The translations under genes and the position numbers were made by a program. Positions 1-10,739 of a stretch of DNA of 64,000 nucleotides are shown one piece after another. The notes beneath the pieces were generated by a model that was not told the origin of the DNA, made no database searches, and saw nothing but the letters and a program-made list of their open reading frames with translations. This DNA comes from Limibacillus sp. (GTDB taxonomy: Bacteria > Pseudomonadota > Alphaproteobacteria > Kiloniellales > CECT-8803), in NCBI GenBank assembly GCA_037379885.1, contig JARRJC010000001.1, positions 1 through 64,000 on the forward strand. Reading direction: 5' to 3'. The number at the start of each line of letters is the position of its first letter. Position 1 is the stretch's first letter.

Positions 1-94
1 GCTTTTTGTCGGTGAATGTCTTTGAGACAGGCGGGTGTCCTTTACGTCGGACCTGCACCTGCCACTTGCTTTTGAGCTGTCGAATTGAAGCCAT
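1..94 (-). CDS. Tyrosine-type site-specific integrase, N-terminal fragment (runs off the left edge)
   Basis: Reading leftwards from an ATG at 94, the first 31 codons encode MASIRQLKSKWQVQVRRKGH followed by PPVSKTFTDKK. The pattern of a short basic lead, WQVQVRRKG and SKTFTDKK matches the Arm-type DNA-binding N-terminus of phage and island integrases, the strand that reads arm-type sites. A GGGGG stretch lies about seven bases upstream of the ATG. The gene starts about 100 bp from the 3' end of tRNA-Val and points away from it, the classic arrangement of an integrative element at a tRNA. Its local base composition is clearly less GC-rich than the core genes. The catalytic domain (R-H-R-Y) lies outside the window, so intactness cannot be judged. 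Confidence 0.8.
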   Translation of the reverse strand, partial: MASIRQLKSKWQVQVRRKGHPPVSKTFTDKK

Positions 95-197
95 CGATGC
101 ACCCCCAGTGTGATCAGAGTGTGAATCACTGAGGTATCCATCGCTTGTTGGGGCAGGCCTCTGATCAGCTAAGTGCTTGATCTTGTGAGGCAAAAGA
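95..197. other. Probable attachment/arm region between integrase and tRNA-Val
   Basis: This gap holds two adjacent 11-bp near-identical direct repeats, AGTGTGATCAG at 107-117 and AGTGTGAATCA at 118-128, and the palindrome CTGATCAG at 161-168 that shares the TGATCAG core. Repeats of this kind next to an integrase start are typical of arm-type or excisionase sites. The att core itself would be expected in the 3' part of the tRNA (about 198-240). The second att copy lies outside the window, so its limits cannot be fixed. This is inferred from position and repeats only. Confidence 0.45.
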
Positions 198-272
198 TGG
201 TGGGCGCGGCTGGGATTGAACCAGCGACCCCTACGATGTCAACGTAGTGCTCTCCCGCTGAGCTACGCGCCC
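198..272 (-). tRNA. tRNA-Val(GAC)
   Basis: Read on the minus strand this folds as a complete cloverleaf. The acceptor strands are GGGCGCG and CGCGCCC, followed by discriminator A and an encoded CCA. The anticodon stem CTACG/CGTAG encloses the loop TTGACAT, giving anticodon GAC (valine). The T arm carries GGTTCAATCCC. Its 3' end faces the integrase gene, so it is the probable integration site of the element to the left. Confidence 0.95.
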
Positions 273-610
273 GCCTTGGATGGGACCGGTGCCTTTTCGG
301 GGCTTCGGTCGAAGCGGTTGTCCTGCGGCGGTTCGGGATGGCTGCCAGGGCGGACCGTTTGGGACCTGCCGGGGCATCTCCGCCGCGAGGTGGGAGGCGA
401 ATAGCATCTGCCGACGGACTTTTCAAGAGGCCTTGGACCGCCCCTTCCCCACCGCGTCCCCACCGCGTCCCCGCCGCCTCCCTGCGCCCCTTTCCATGCC
501 GGGGCGGCGGCCCGACCCGCTCCGGCTTAGAAGCCGCTGTTGGCTTGCCGTGGGGCGCGGAAGCGGCTACCTAGGATGGTGGCCGACTTTCTGCTGGAGG
601 AACCCGCCTC
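273..610. other. Intergenic region with an 11-bp tandem repeat
   Basis: No gene is supported in this 338-base gap. It contains about three tandem copies of an 11-bp unit (CCACCGCGTCC at 449-459 and 460-470, and a degenerate copy at 471-481). A weak minus-strand promoter-like pair (TTGAAA at 421-426, TATTCG at 398-403, 17-bp spacing) could drive the tRNA, but it would leave a leader of more than 100 nt, so it is not called as a promoter. Confidence 0.5.
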
Positions 611-1648
611 TTGGACGAACTCTTCGCTCATCCCCAGGCCCGCGCCGCGCTGGCCCAGGCGCGCGGCGCTACGGGCGAGACCCTGCGCGCTGGCAAGGCG
701 CACGAGGGGGATGGCCGGGCGGCGGAGTCCGGGCAGAGCGGGCGGCAGGCCTTCTCCATCGCCGAGCCCAAGCGGCAGTCGGTGCCGCTGGTCTTCGCCT
801 CGCCGCACAGCGGGCGGGACTATCCAGCGGACTTCGTGGCGCGCTCGCGGCTCGACCCCGCCGGCCTGCGCCGGTCGGAGGACTGCTTCGTCGACCAGCT
901 CTATTCCTTCGCCCCCAGGCTGACCGGCGCGGAGAGCGGCGCGCCGCTGCTCTGCGCCCTCTTCCCGCGCGCCTACGTCGACCCCAACCGGGAGCCCTAT
1001 GAGCTCGACCCCGCCATGTTCGAGGAGTCGCTGCCCGAGTACGTCAACACGCGCTCGCCCCGCGTCGCCGCCGGGCTCGGCACGGTGGCGCGCGTGGTCG
1101 CGGGCGGCGCGGAGATCTACCGCGGCAAGCTGACCTTCGAGGAGGTGCGCCGGCGCATCGAGCTCACCTACTGGCCCTATCACGAGGCGCTGCGCGGCCT
1201 GCTGCAACAGACCCGGGAGAGCTTCGGCGGCTGCCTGCTGCTGGACTGCCACTCCATGCCCTCCGGCGTGGCCGCGACCGTGGCCTCGAACGAGATGGGC
1301 AAGCGGAACAGCGGCATGCCGGCAAGCGGCGCGTCAGGCCCGGCCTTCGTGCTGGGCGACTGCCACGGCAGCGCCTGCGACCGGCGCATCGTCGAGGCGG
1401 CCGAGAGCTTTCTGAAAGGGGCCGGCTACCGCGTCGCGCGCAACCAGCCCTACGCCGGCGGCTTCATCACGCGCCACTACGGGCGCCCCGGCGAGGCGAT
1501 CCATGCCCTGCAGATCGAGATCAACCGCGCCCTCTACATGAACGAGCGGCGGCTGGAGCCCAATGACGGCTTCAAGGCGCTGCAAGACGACCTGAAGGCG
1601 CTCTCGGCCAATCTGGCGGAGGTCTGCGGGTCCCTCTTTTCGAAGTAG
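611..1648 (+). CDS. N-formylglutamate amidohydrolase family protein
   Basis: Predicted to hydrolyse N-formyl-L-glutamate to formate and glutamate, the last step of one histidine degradation route. Family hallmarks are SPHSGR (residues 64-69), the AYVDPNREPYELDP block (about 121-134), DCHSMPSG (212-219), a DCHG block near 256, and the C-terminal GGFITRHYG...ALQIEINR segment. The start is TTG at 611 with GGAGG ten bases upstream; the first about 50 residues are poorly conserved, so a later start is possible. No other hut genes are nearby. Its acetyltransferase neighbour follows by 10 bases, suggesting co-transcription. Whether formylglutamate or another N-formyl amino acid is the real substrate cannot be told from sequence. 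Confidence 0.85.
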   Translation: MDELFAHPQARAALAQARGATGETLRAGKAHEGDGRAAESGQSGRQAFSIAEPKRQSVPLVFASPHSGRDYPADFVARSRLDPAGLRRSEDCFVDQLYSFAPRLTGAESGAPLLCALFPRAYVDPNREPYELDPAMFEESLPEYVNTRSPRVAAGLGTVARVVAGGAEIYRGKLTFEEVRRRIELTYWPYHEALRGLLQQTRESFGGCLLLDCHSMPSGVAATVASNEMGKRNSGMPASGASGPAFVLGDCHGSACDRRIVEAAESFLKGAGYRVARNQPYAGGFITRHYGRPGEAIHALQIEINRALYMNERRLEPNDGFKALQDDLKALSANLAEVCGSLFSK

Positions 1649-1658
1649 GCCGCGCGGC

Positions 1659-2216
1659 ATGGAGAGCGAAAACCAGCCAGACTTCATTCTGCGCGACGCC
1701 GCGCCGGGGGACCTGCCGGCGCTGCAGGCGATCTACGCCCATCATGTGCGCACCGGCCTCGCCTCCTTCGAGCTGGAGCCGCCGGACCTCGCCGAGTTCA
1801 CGCGCCGCTTCGAGGCGCTGAAGGCCGAGGGCCTGCCCTACTACCTGGCCGAGGCGCAGGACGGCACCCCGCTTGGCTACGCCTATGCCGGGCGCTATCG
1901 CCCCCGGCCCGGCTACCGCTTCTCGTTGGAGGACTCGATCTACGTGGCGCCGGAGGCCCAGGGGCGCGGCGTCGGCAAGGCGCTCCTGGAGGCCTTGATC
2001 GAGACCGCGACGGCCATGGGATACCGCAAGATGGTGGCGATCATCGGCGACAGCGCCAACGCCGCCTCCATCGGCCTGCACGCCAGCCACGGCTTTCTGC
2101 TGGCCGGGACGCTTCGGTCGGTTGGCTTCAAGCATGGGCGCTGGGTGGACTCGGTCCTGATGGAGCGTTTCCTGGGCGAGGGCGACAGCAGCCTGCCTCA
2201 GGAAATTTCCCGCTAA
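1659..2216 (+). CDS. GNAT N-acetyltransferase, phosphinothricin/methionine sulfone (Pat/MnaT) type
   Basis: A 185-residue GNAT enzyme transferring acetyl from acetyl-CoA to the amino group of a small amino acid-like substrate. The acetyl-CoA loop is QGRGVG at 101-106, preceded by SIYVAPEA. The C-terminal KHGRWVDSVLMER segment, with EDSIYV, is characteristic of the Pat/MnaT/YncA group (phosphinothricin, methionine sulfone or sulfoximine acetylation) rather than ribosomal protein acetyltransferases. It starts 10 bases after the amidohydrolase. The physiological substrate is not predictable; resistance to natural glutamine synthetase inhibitors is the usual assignment for this family. Confidence 0.88.
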   Translation: MESENQPDFILRDAAPGDLPALQAIYAHHVRTGLASFELEPPDLAEFTRRFEALKAEGLPYYLAEAQDGTPLGYAYAGRYRPRPGYRFSLEDSIYVAPEAQGRGVGKALLEALIETATAMGYRKMVAIIGDSANAASIGLHASHGFLLAGTLRSVGFKHGRWVDSVLMERFLGEGDSSLPQEISR

Positions 2217-2237
2217 ATCACTGGAAACACTCTGAAA

Positions 2238-2337
2238 AGAAAGGGGCCGCGCTCGTAAGCGCGGCCCGAGTTTAGGGAGGAAACGCCCAAGAAGTGCGTT
2301 TACGTCCAGGACGAGGCTTGCTCGTCCCTTTCGCACT
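2238..2337 (-). ncRNA. Candidate small regulatory RNA with promoter and intrinsic terminator
   Basis: On the minus strand the interval has a transcription-unit layout with no ORF. The 5' end folds into an outer stem AGTGCG/CGCACT (2332-2337 with 2293-2298) around a strong hairpin GGACGAG/CTCGTCC (2321-2327 with 2309-2315). A single-stranded linker carries CCTCCC (2275-2280), complementary to Shine-Dalgarno sequences. The 3' end is a perfect 9-bp GC stem (GGGCCGCGC/GCGCGGCCC, 2244-2267) followed by CTTTCTTTT. A 17-bp-spaced promoter lies just upstream. Anti-SD linkers resemble the CCUCC-motif small RNAs known in alphaproteobacteria, but no family can be assigned. Confidence 0.5.
2244..2267. 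terminator. Intrinsic terminator hairpin, possibly bidirectional
   Basis: Perfect 9-bp stem GGGCCGCGC/GCGCGGCCC with a six-base loop. On the minus strand it is followed by CTTTCTTTT, giving a good terminator for the candidate small RNA. On the plus strand the tail GAGTTTAG is weaker but could still end the acetyltransferase transcript. Confidence 0.7.
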
Positions 2338-2341
2338 GCAC

Positions 2342-2370
2342 AATCTAAGGAGCATTTTTGTGCGCCGCAA
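2342..2370 (-). promoter_or_regulatory. Candidate sigma-70 promoter of the small RNA
   Basis: The minus strand reads TTGCGG (2365-2370), a 17-base spacer, then TAGATT (2342-2347). Predicted initiation falls at about 2337, the first base of the outer stem of the candidate RNA. The surrounding 2340-2470 segment is strikingly AT-rich for this genome. Confidence 0.45.
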
Positions 2371-2468
2371 CAGAAAAATTCTAATCCACTGTGTTTTCTT
2401 ATATTTTCAGAATCTTGACGATTTTTTATCCACAAGTTTGGAAAGCTCTGTTTTTGCCTAAAAAAGCG

Positions 2469-2858
2469 TCATTTGTCGGCCGCGAGCAGCAAGGCCTCGA
2501 TCTCCTCGGCGTTCTTCGGCCAGACAGCCCAGTCGCGCGCGGCAAGCCCCCAGCGGTTGCCCGCCTTGGGGTCGGCGCCCGCCGCCAGCAGCCGCTTGAC
2601 CACTTCCGCCTGTCCCCGCGCGGCGGCCAGCATCAAGGCCGAGTTCCCGGCATCGTCGGTCTTGTCGACCGCCGCGCCCTCGGCCAGCAGGAACTCCACG
2701 AGCTCCAGCCGTCCGGCCCCGGCGGCGAGGTGAAGCAGGGTCGCGCCGTGGCGGTCGCAGCCCTCGACCTCCGCGCCGGTCTTGAGGGCGGCGGCGATGG
2801 TTTCCTTGTCGCCGCGCTGGGCGGCGCGCAGCAGCGCGGGGTCGGCTTTCTTGGCCAT
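2469..2858 (-). CDS. Small ankyrin-repeat protein
   Basis: A 129-residue protein made almost wholly of ankyrin repeats, which mediate protein-protein contacts. Clear repeat cores are GATLLHLAAGAGRLELVEFL (about 38-57) and the following NSALMLAAARGQAEVVKRLL (about 72-91), with partial capping repeats either side (LRAAQRGDKETIAAALK near the N-terminus and a degenerate NRWGLAARDWA at the C-terminus). No signal peptide or membrane segment is present, so it is probably cytoplasmic. It is a lone minus-strand gene, divergent from the downstream-oriented DMT transporter. Its partner is unknown. Confidence 0.85.
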   Translation of the reverse strand: MAKKADPALLRAAQRGDKETIAAALKTGAEVEGCDRHGATLLHLAAGAGRLELVEFLLAEGAAVDKTDDAGNSALMLAAARGQAEVVKRLLAAGADPKAGNRWGLAARDWAVWPKNAEEIEALLLAADK

Positions 2859-3000
2859 GAATCTCAGTTTCCTCTATCCAAGCCGTCTTGTCGGCGGGGT
2901 CTTTCGCGCAAGATGCGCCGGGCGCTAAAGCCGGTCAAGCATGGCTCCCATCCCGACTTTGCACCTTGGATGCGCCGGCAAGAATGTTAAGAGAGGCGCC

Positions 3001-3927
3001 ATGACCGGGGAGCGACAAGAAAGGGAACCGCTTGAGAACGTCGCCAATGGCGAGACGCTGGCGCGCGTCCTGCTTTTCGTAACCCCCTCCTTCTTCGCCT
3101 CCAACATGCTGATCGCCCGCGCGACGGCGGAGCTGGTGCCGCCGGTCGCGCTTGCCTTCGGCCGCTGGGCGCTGGCGCTGGCGATCCTGCTGGCGCTGCT
3201 CGGACCCTCTGTCTGGCGCGCGCGCCGCGCGATCGCGGGGGAGGCGGCGGAGCTGGCCCTGCTGGGCGCGCTGGGCATGGGGGTCTGCGGCGCCTTCGTC
3301 TACATCGGGGCCGACAGCACGACGGCCACCAACATCGGCATGATCTATGCGACCTCGCCGGTCATGATCATTCTTCTGGCCCGCGCCTTCTATGGCGAAC
3401 GGCTGACTCCCGGGCGCTGGCTGGGGGTGTTCCTGGCGCTGGCCGGCATGATGGCGATCGTGTTCCGCGGCCAGGTTGAGACGCTCCTGACCCTGGACCT
3501 GACCCGGGGCGATCTCTGGATCATGGCCTCGGCCTTTTCCTGGGCGCTCTATTCGATCCTGCTGAAGCACCGCCCCACCCGGCTTGAACCCAAGGTCCGC
3601 TTTGCCGCGATCATGCTGTTTGGAACCCTGGTGCTGGCGCCCTTCACGCTCCTGGAGGCGCTGCTGTTCGAAGCCCCTGAGATCAACGCGGTCTCCGTCG
3701 GCGCGGTGGTCTTCCTGGCTCTGGTGCCGGCGCTCGGCGCCTATGGCAGCTATGGCTACGTGCAGCGCCACCTGGGCGCGTCCAAGACCGGACTGATGCT
3801 CTACCTAAGCCCCGTCTACACGGCTGTGCTCGCCTATTTCCTGCTGGCGGAGGCCTTGCAGGGCTATCACCTGCTGGGCGCCGCCCTGGTGCTGCCCGGC
3901 CTCTGGCTGGCGACCCGGAGGGACTAG
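3001..3927 (+). CDS. EamA/DMT-family transporter
   Basis: A 308-residue inner-membrane protein with about ten hydrophobic helices in two EamA halves, as in drug/metabolite transporters that export amino acids or other small molecules. The second half contains FSWALYSILLKH and the typical LSPVYTAVLAYFLLAEALQ segment. The ATG at 3001 is preferred over the in-frame ATG at 2941 because GAGAGG lies five bases upstream and the extra 20 residues are not membrane-like. Its stop overlaps the stop of the convergent marR gene by a few bases. Substrate unknown. Confidence 0.88.
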   Translation: MTGERQEREPLENVANGETLARVLLFVTPSFFASNMLIARATAELVPPVALAFGRWALALAILLALLGPSVWRARRAIAGEAAELALLGALGMGVCGAFVYIGADSTTATNIGMIYATSPVMIILLARAFYGERLTPGRWLGVFLALAGMMAIVFRGQVETLLTLDLTRGDLWIMASAFSWALYSILLKHRPTRLEPKVRFAAIMLFGTLVLAPFTLLEALLFEAPEINAVSVGAVVFLALVPALGAYGSYGYVQRHLGASKTGLMLYLSPVYTAVLAYFLLAEALQGYHLLGAALVLPGLWLATRRD

Positions 3928-4456
3928 AGCGAGGCGGCGGCGCGCGCCGCCTGATCGTAGAGTCCCGAGAAGGCGCGCAGCAGTTCCGCCGCCTCCCCCG
4001 TCTCCTCCGCCAGCGCCTCGCGCCGTCCACCCGCGAAGGCCTGGAAGACCTCCAAAAGACAGGCCTCGCGCAGCTCGCGGTAGCGCTTGCAGGCCTTCAG
4101 GCCCTCGGCGCTCGCGCTCCAGAAGGTCTCCTTGCCCTGCCGCGCGCCTTCCACCAGGCCCAGGCGCTGCAGCTTCTTCAGCGCATAGGTGACGGTGTGG
4201 GTGTCCTCGATGTTCAAGACAAAGCAGATGTCGCCCTGCCGCTTGGGCCGGTCCCGGTGATTGACAGAATGCAGGACCAGAACATCGGTGGCCGAAAGCT
4301 CCGGCCAGCCCGCCGCGGCCATGCAGCGCACGATCCAGCGGTTGAAGGCGTTGCCCGCGGTGATCAGGCCGAACTCCAGCTCGCTCAGCTCCGCCGCCTC
4401 CTCCGCGACCAGGTGGGAGGATCCGACGATGCGCGTGCCGCCGCTCTGACGCTTAC

Positions 4457-4460
<4 letters not shown>
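3924..4460 (-). CDS. MarR-like winged-helix regulator coupled to the hydantoinase gene
   Basis: A 178-residue protein with a winged helix-turn-helix (about residues 55-110: [20 protein letters not shown], then [20 protein letters not shown]) and flanking helices like the MarR dimerisation region. The [12 protein letters not shown] start is typical of a MarR subgroup found beside hydantoinase or amidase genes. Its start overlaps the hydantoinase stop by four bases, so the two are translationally coupled. It is therefore the natural candidate to bind the 14-bp palindrome in the operon promoter (8130-8143). The ligand is unknown, possibly the oxoproline or hydantoin-like substrate. Confidence 0.85.
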
Positions 4461-8107
<3,647 letters not shown>

Positions 8108-8129
8108 GGCGAAAACCCTTACACTAATA

Positions 8130-8143
8130 ATTTATCGATAAAT
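8130..8143. promoter_or_regulatory. Palindromic operator upstream of the hydantoinase-marR operon
   Basis: ATTTATCGATAAAT is a perfect 14-bp palindrome, AT-rich in an otherwise GC-rich region. It begins about 10 bases downstream of the predicted -10 box, over the expected transcription start, where a bound repressor would block initiation. MarR proteins bind such short AT-rich palindromes. The link to the operon's own MarR is inferred. Confidence 0.6.
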
Positions 8144-8152
8144 CGTTGGCAT

Positions 8153-8181
8153 TATCTACCATAGCCCTGCGTCCCCTGCAA
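8153..8181 (-). promoter_or_regulatory. Candidate promoter of the hydantoinase-marR operon
   Basis: On the minus strand TTGCAG (8176-8181) and TAGATA (8153-8158) are spaced by 17 bases. An overlapping GATAAT also fits the -10. Predicted start is near 8146, adjoining the palindrome. A ribosome site AAGGG lies about ten bases before the ATG at 8107. Confidence 0.5.
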
Positions 8182-8257
8182 GGCTGCCCCCAAGGGGGCT
8201 TCCAAGCACGCGAACGGTCTTGTCGCGATACCGCTTTCCGTGGAATAAGCATCGGTC

Positions 8258-9004
8258 ATGAGCATCTGGGGAAAGATCGTGGGAGGCGCGGCGGGCTTTG
8301 CCGTCGGCGGGCCTTTGGGCGCCATTCTGGGCGCCGTGGCGGGCCATGCCGTGGACAAGATGTCCGACGACAGCCGCGATCCGGAGAAGGCCGAGAAGGC
8401 GGACGATCCGACCCGGAGGATCGCTTTCACCATCGCCGTCATCGTCCTGGGCGCGAAGATGGCCAAGGCCGACGGGCGCGTGACCAAGGAGGAGATCGCC
8501 GCCTTCAAGCAGATCTTCCACGTGCCGCCCGAAGAGATGAAGAACGTCGGCAAGCTGTTCGATCAGGCGCGGCGCGACGCCCGCGGCTACGAGCCCTACG
8601 CCAAACAGATCGCGCGGCTGTTCCGCGACCGCCCTGCGGTCCTTGAGGAACTTCTGGGCGGGCTCTTCCACATCGCCAAGGCCGACGGGCGCGTGAGCGA
8701 AGAGGAGTTGGCCTATCTTGAAGACGTCGCCCAGATCTTCGGGCTCAGCGAGCAGGACTGGCTGCGCGTCAAGAGCGCCAACATGGGCGCCGACGCGCAG
8801 GACCCCTACGCCATCCTCGGCGTTGACCACAACGCCAGCGACGAGGAGGTCAAGGCCGCCTACCGCAAGCTGATCCGGGAGAACCACCCGGACAAGCTGG
8901 TGGCCGAGGGCCTGCCGCAGGAATTCATCGATCTCGCCAACGAGAAGATGGCCGCGATCAACGCGGCCTACGACCGGCTGCGCAAGCTGCGCGGCCTTTC
9001 CTGA
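8258..9004 (+). CDS. djlA: DjlA-like membrane-anchored J-domain cochaperone
   Basis: A 248-residue protein with the DjlA architecture. The N-terminal glycine-zipper membrane segment WGKIVGGAAGFAVGGPLGAI (4-23) ends in GHAVDK. A TerB domain (about 55-170) contains two acidic KADGRV motifs (70-75 and 141-146). The C-terminal J domain (about 182-245) has the essential HPD at 210-212. DjlA stimulates DnaK ATPase at the inner membrane and in Escherichia coli modulates the Rcs envelope stress pathway. Here it stands alone, divergent from the hydantoinase operon, followed by an EamA transporter. A second TerB gene lies 1.7 kb downstream. Confidence 0.9.
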   Translation: MSIWGKIVGGAAGFAVGGPLGAILGAVAGHAVDKMSDDSRDPEKAEKADDPTRRIAFTIAVIVLGAKMAKADGRVTKEEIAAFKQIFHVPPEEMKNVGKLFDQARRDARGYEPYAKQIARLFRDRPAVLEELLGGLFHIAKADGRVSEEELAYLEDVAQIFGLSEQDWLRVKSANMGADAQDPYAILGVDHNASDEEVKAAYRKLIRENHPDKLVAEGLPQEFIDLANEKMAAINAAYDRLRKLRGLS

Positions 9005-9060
9005 CTCGTCTTCGCAAGGGCGCGGCCAAGCCAAGGGCCGGGCCTTCGTAAAGGAGCCCC

Positions 9061-9945
9061 ATGTTTTCGATCCGCCCGCTCCACCTTGGGCTCATTCTCA
9101 TGGTCCTCTGCTTCTGGGGCTTCAACTTCGCCATGGTGAAGGTGGGCTTGCGCGACCTGCCGCCTTTCATGCTGACCAGTCTGCGCTTCTTCGCCGTGGC
9201 GCTGCTGCTGACCCCCTTCGTCAAGCCGCCGCGCGGGCGCTGGCGCGACATGCTGGTGATCTCGATGCTGCTGGGCGTGGCCCACTTCGCCCTGATGTTC
9301 AACGGCCTGACCGGCCTCGACGCCTCGACGGCGGCCATCTCGATCCAGTTGCAGGTGCCCTTCGCCTCGCTGCTGGCCGCCATCTTCATGAAGGACAAGC
9401 TCGGCTGGCGGCGGGCTCTCGGTATGCTGATCGCCTTTGCCGGGGTGGTGATCATCGCGGGCGAGCCGCGCCTGGACGGGCAGTATGTCTACCTCGGCAT
9501 GGTGATCTCCGCCGCCTGCCTGTGGGCCGTCGCGAACCTCGTCATCAAGATGCAAAGGCCCATGGACGGCATGACGCTGCTCGCCTGGATGTCGGTCTTC
9601 GCCTCGCCCTGCCTGCTCGCCCTCTCTTTCGTTTTCGAGGACAACCAGTGGGAGGCGCTCTCCAACATCGGCTTCGACGGGATTTCCGCGGTTGTCTATC
9701 AGTCGCTCTTCGTGGTCGTGATCGGCTACGGCGTCTGGTACCACCTGCTGCGCCAATATTCGCTCAACGTTATGATGCCCTTCACGCTGCTGCTGCCGCC
9801 GATCGGCGTCCTGTCCGGCGTCGTCGTGCTCGGCGAGCGCTTGAGCATCACCTTCCTGATCGGCGCCGCCGTGACCGTCGTCGGCGTGGCGATTATCCTG
9901 ATCCGGCGGCCAACGACCGCCTCGCCGGAGATCAAGGGCACATGA
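9061..9945 (+). CDS. EamA/DMT-family transporter (YedA/amino acid exporter type)
   Basis: A 294-residue polytopic inner-membrane protein with ten predicted helices arranged as two EamA domains. It opens with LILMVLCFWGFNFAMVKVGL, the usual first helix. The second domain carries YQSLFVVVIGYGVWYHLL and the pre-C-terminal PPIGVLSGVVVLGERLS motif. This pattern is common among exporters such as EamA (O-acetylserine/cysteine), but the substrate is not defined. AAAGGAG lies seven bases before the start. It precedes the amidase gene by seven bases and may be co-transcribed with it. Confidence 0.88.
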   Translation: MFSIRPLHLGLILMVLCFWGFNFAMVKVGLRDLPPFMLTSLRFFAVALLLTPFVKPPRGRWRDMLVISMLLGVAHFALMFNGLTGLDASTAAISIQLQVPFASLLAAIFMKDKLGWRRALGMLIAFAGVVIIAGEPRLDGQYVYLGMVISAACLWAVANLVIKMQRPMDGMTLLAWMSVFASPCLLALSFVFEDNQWEALSNIGFDGISAVVYQSLFVVVIGYGVWYHLLRQYSLNVMMPFTLLLPPIGVLSGVVVLGERLSITFLIGAAVTVVGVAIILIRRPTTASPEIKGT

Positions 9946-9952
9946 GGGCCCC

Positions 9953-10636
9953 ATGAGGATCATCGACCATCCCTCCCCCAACTGCGAGCCCCGGCCCGAG
10001 GGTCTGCGCCCGGATATCCTGCTGCTCCACTACACCGGCATGAAGAGCGGGCCGGAGGCGCTGGCGCGCCTCTGCGCCCCCGAGGCGAAGGTGAGCGCGC
10101 ACTATCTGATCGAGGAGGACGGCCGCGTCTTCGCGCTGGTGCCGGAGGCGGCGCGCGCCTGGCACGCCGGGATCGCCTCCTGGGAGGGCGAGAGCGACAT
10201 CAACAGCCGCTCCATCGGCATCGAACTGGTCAACCCCGGCCACGAGTTCGGCTACCGCCCCTTCCCCGATGCTCAGATCGAAAGCCTGATCGCGCTGTCG
10301 CAAGCGATCCTGGAGCGCCACGCGATCGCGCCGCAGCGGGTCCTGGGCCATTCCGACGTCGCACCGCTCAGGAAGGAAGATCCGGGCGAGCTTTTCCCCT
10401 GGGAGAGACTCGCCGGGGCCGGCATCGGGCTCTGGAGCGAGGCGGAAAGAAAGGACCCCCGTCCCCTCTCGCAGCTCCTGGCGCTGCTCGGCTACGGCTT
10501 TCTGCGCGAAGACGAAGGCGCCGTCATCCGCGCCTTTCAGCGCCATTGGCTGCCCGGCCAGCTGACCGGCGCGCCGGACGAGCGCACGAAGCGGCGGGCC
10601 GCCGCGCTGCTGGCGCTGATCGAATCCGGAGCGTGA
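9953..10636 (+). CDS. AmpD/AmiD-like N-acetylmuramoyl-L-alanine amidase
   Basis: A 227-residue zinc amidase that cleaves the lactyl-amide bond between MurNAc (or anhydroMurNAc) and L-alanine. The Amidase_2 domain carries HYTG with H26, WHAGIASW, GIELVNPG with the catalytic-type E91, and LGHSDVAPLRKEDPG giving H133, K141 and D143. H26, H133 and D143 match the AmpD zinc ligands. The C-terminal about 50 residues form a peptidoglycan-binding domain (LGYGFLREDEGAVIRAFQRHW). No signal peptide or lipobox is seen, which argues for cytosolic muropeptide recycling, AmpD-like, rather than the outer-membrane lipoprotein AmiD. Confidence 0.9.
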   Translation: MRIIDHPSPNCEPRPEGLRPDILLLHYTGMKSGPEALARLCAPEAKVSAHYLIEEDGRVFALVPEAARAWHAGIASWEGESDINSRSIGIELVNPGHEFGYRPFPDAQIESLIALSQAILERHAIAPQRVLGHSDVAPLRKEDPGELFPWERLAGAGIGLWSEAERKDPRPLSQLLALLGYGFLREDEGAVIRAFQRHWLPGQLTGAPDERTKRRAAALLALIESGA

Positions 10637-10739
10637 GCCCAGGACTTCTAGCCTTGCAGGAGGCCCCCGCGCCCCCTACTTTCCCAAGACTGCCGACAGC
10701 CCCGATTTCGCAGCCCCATCCAGGGAGAGAATTCCGCCG

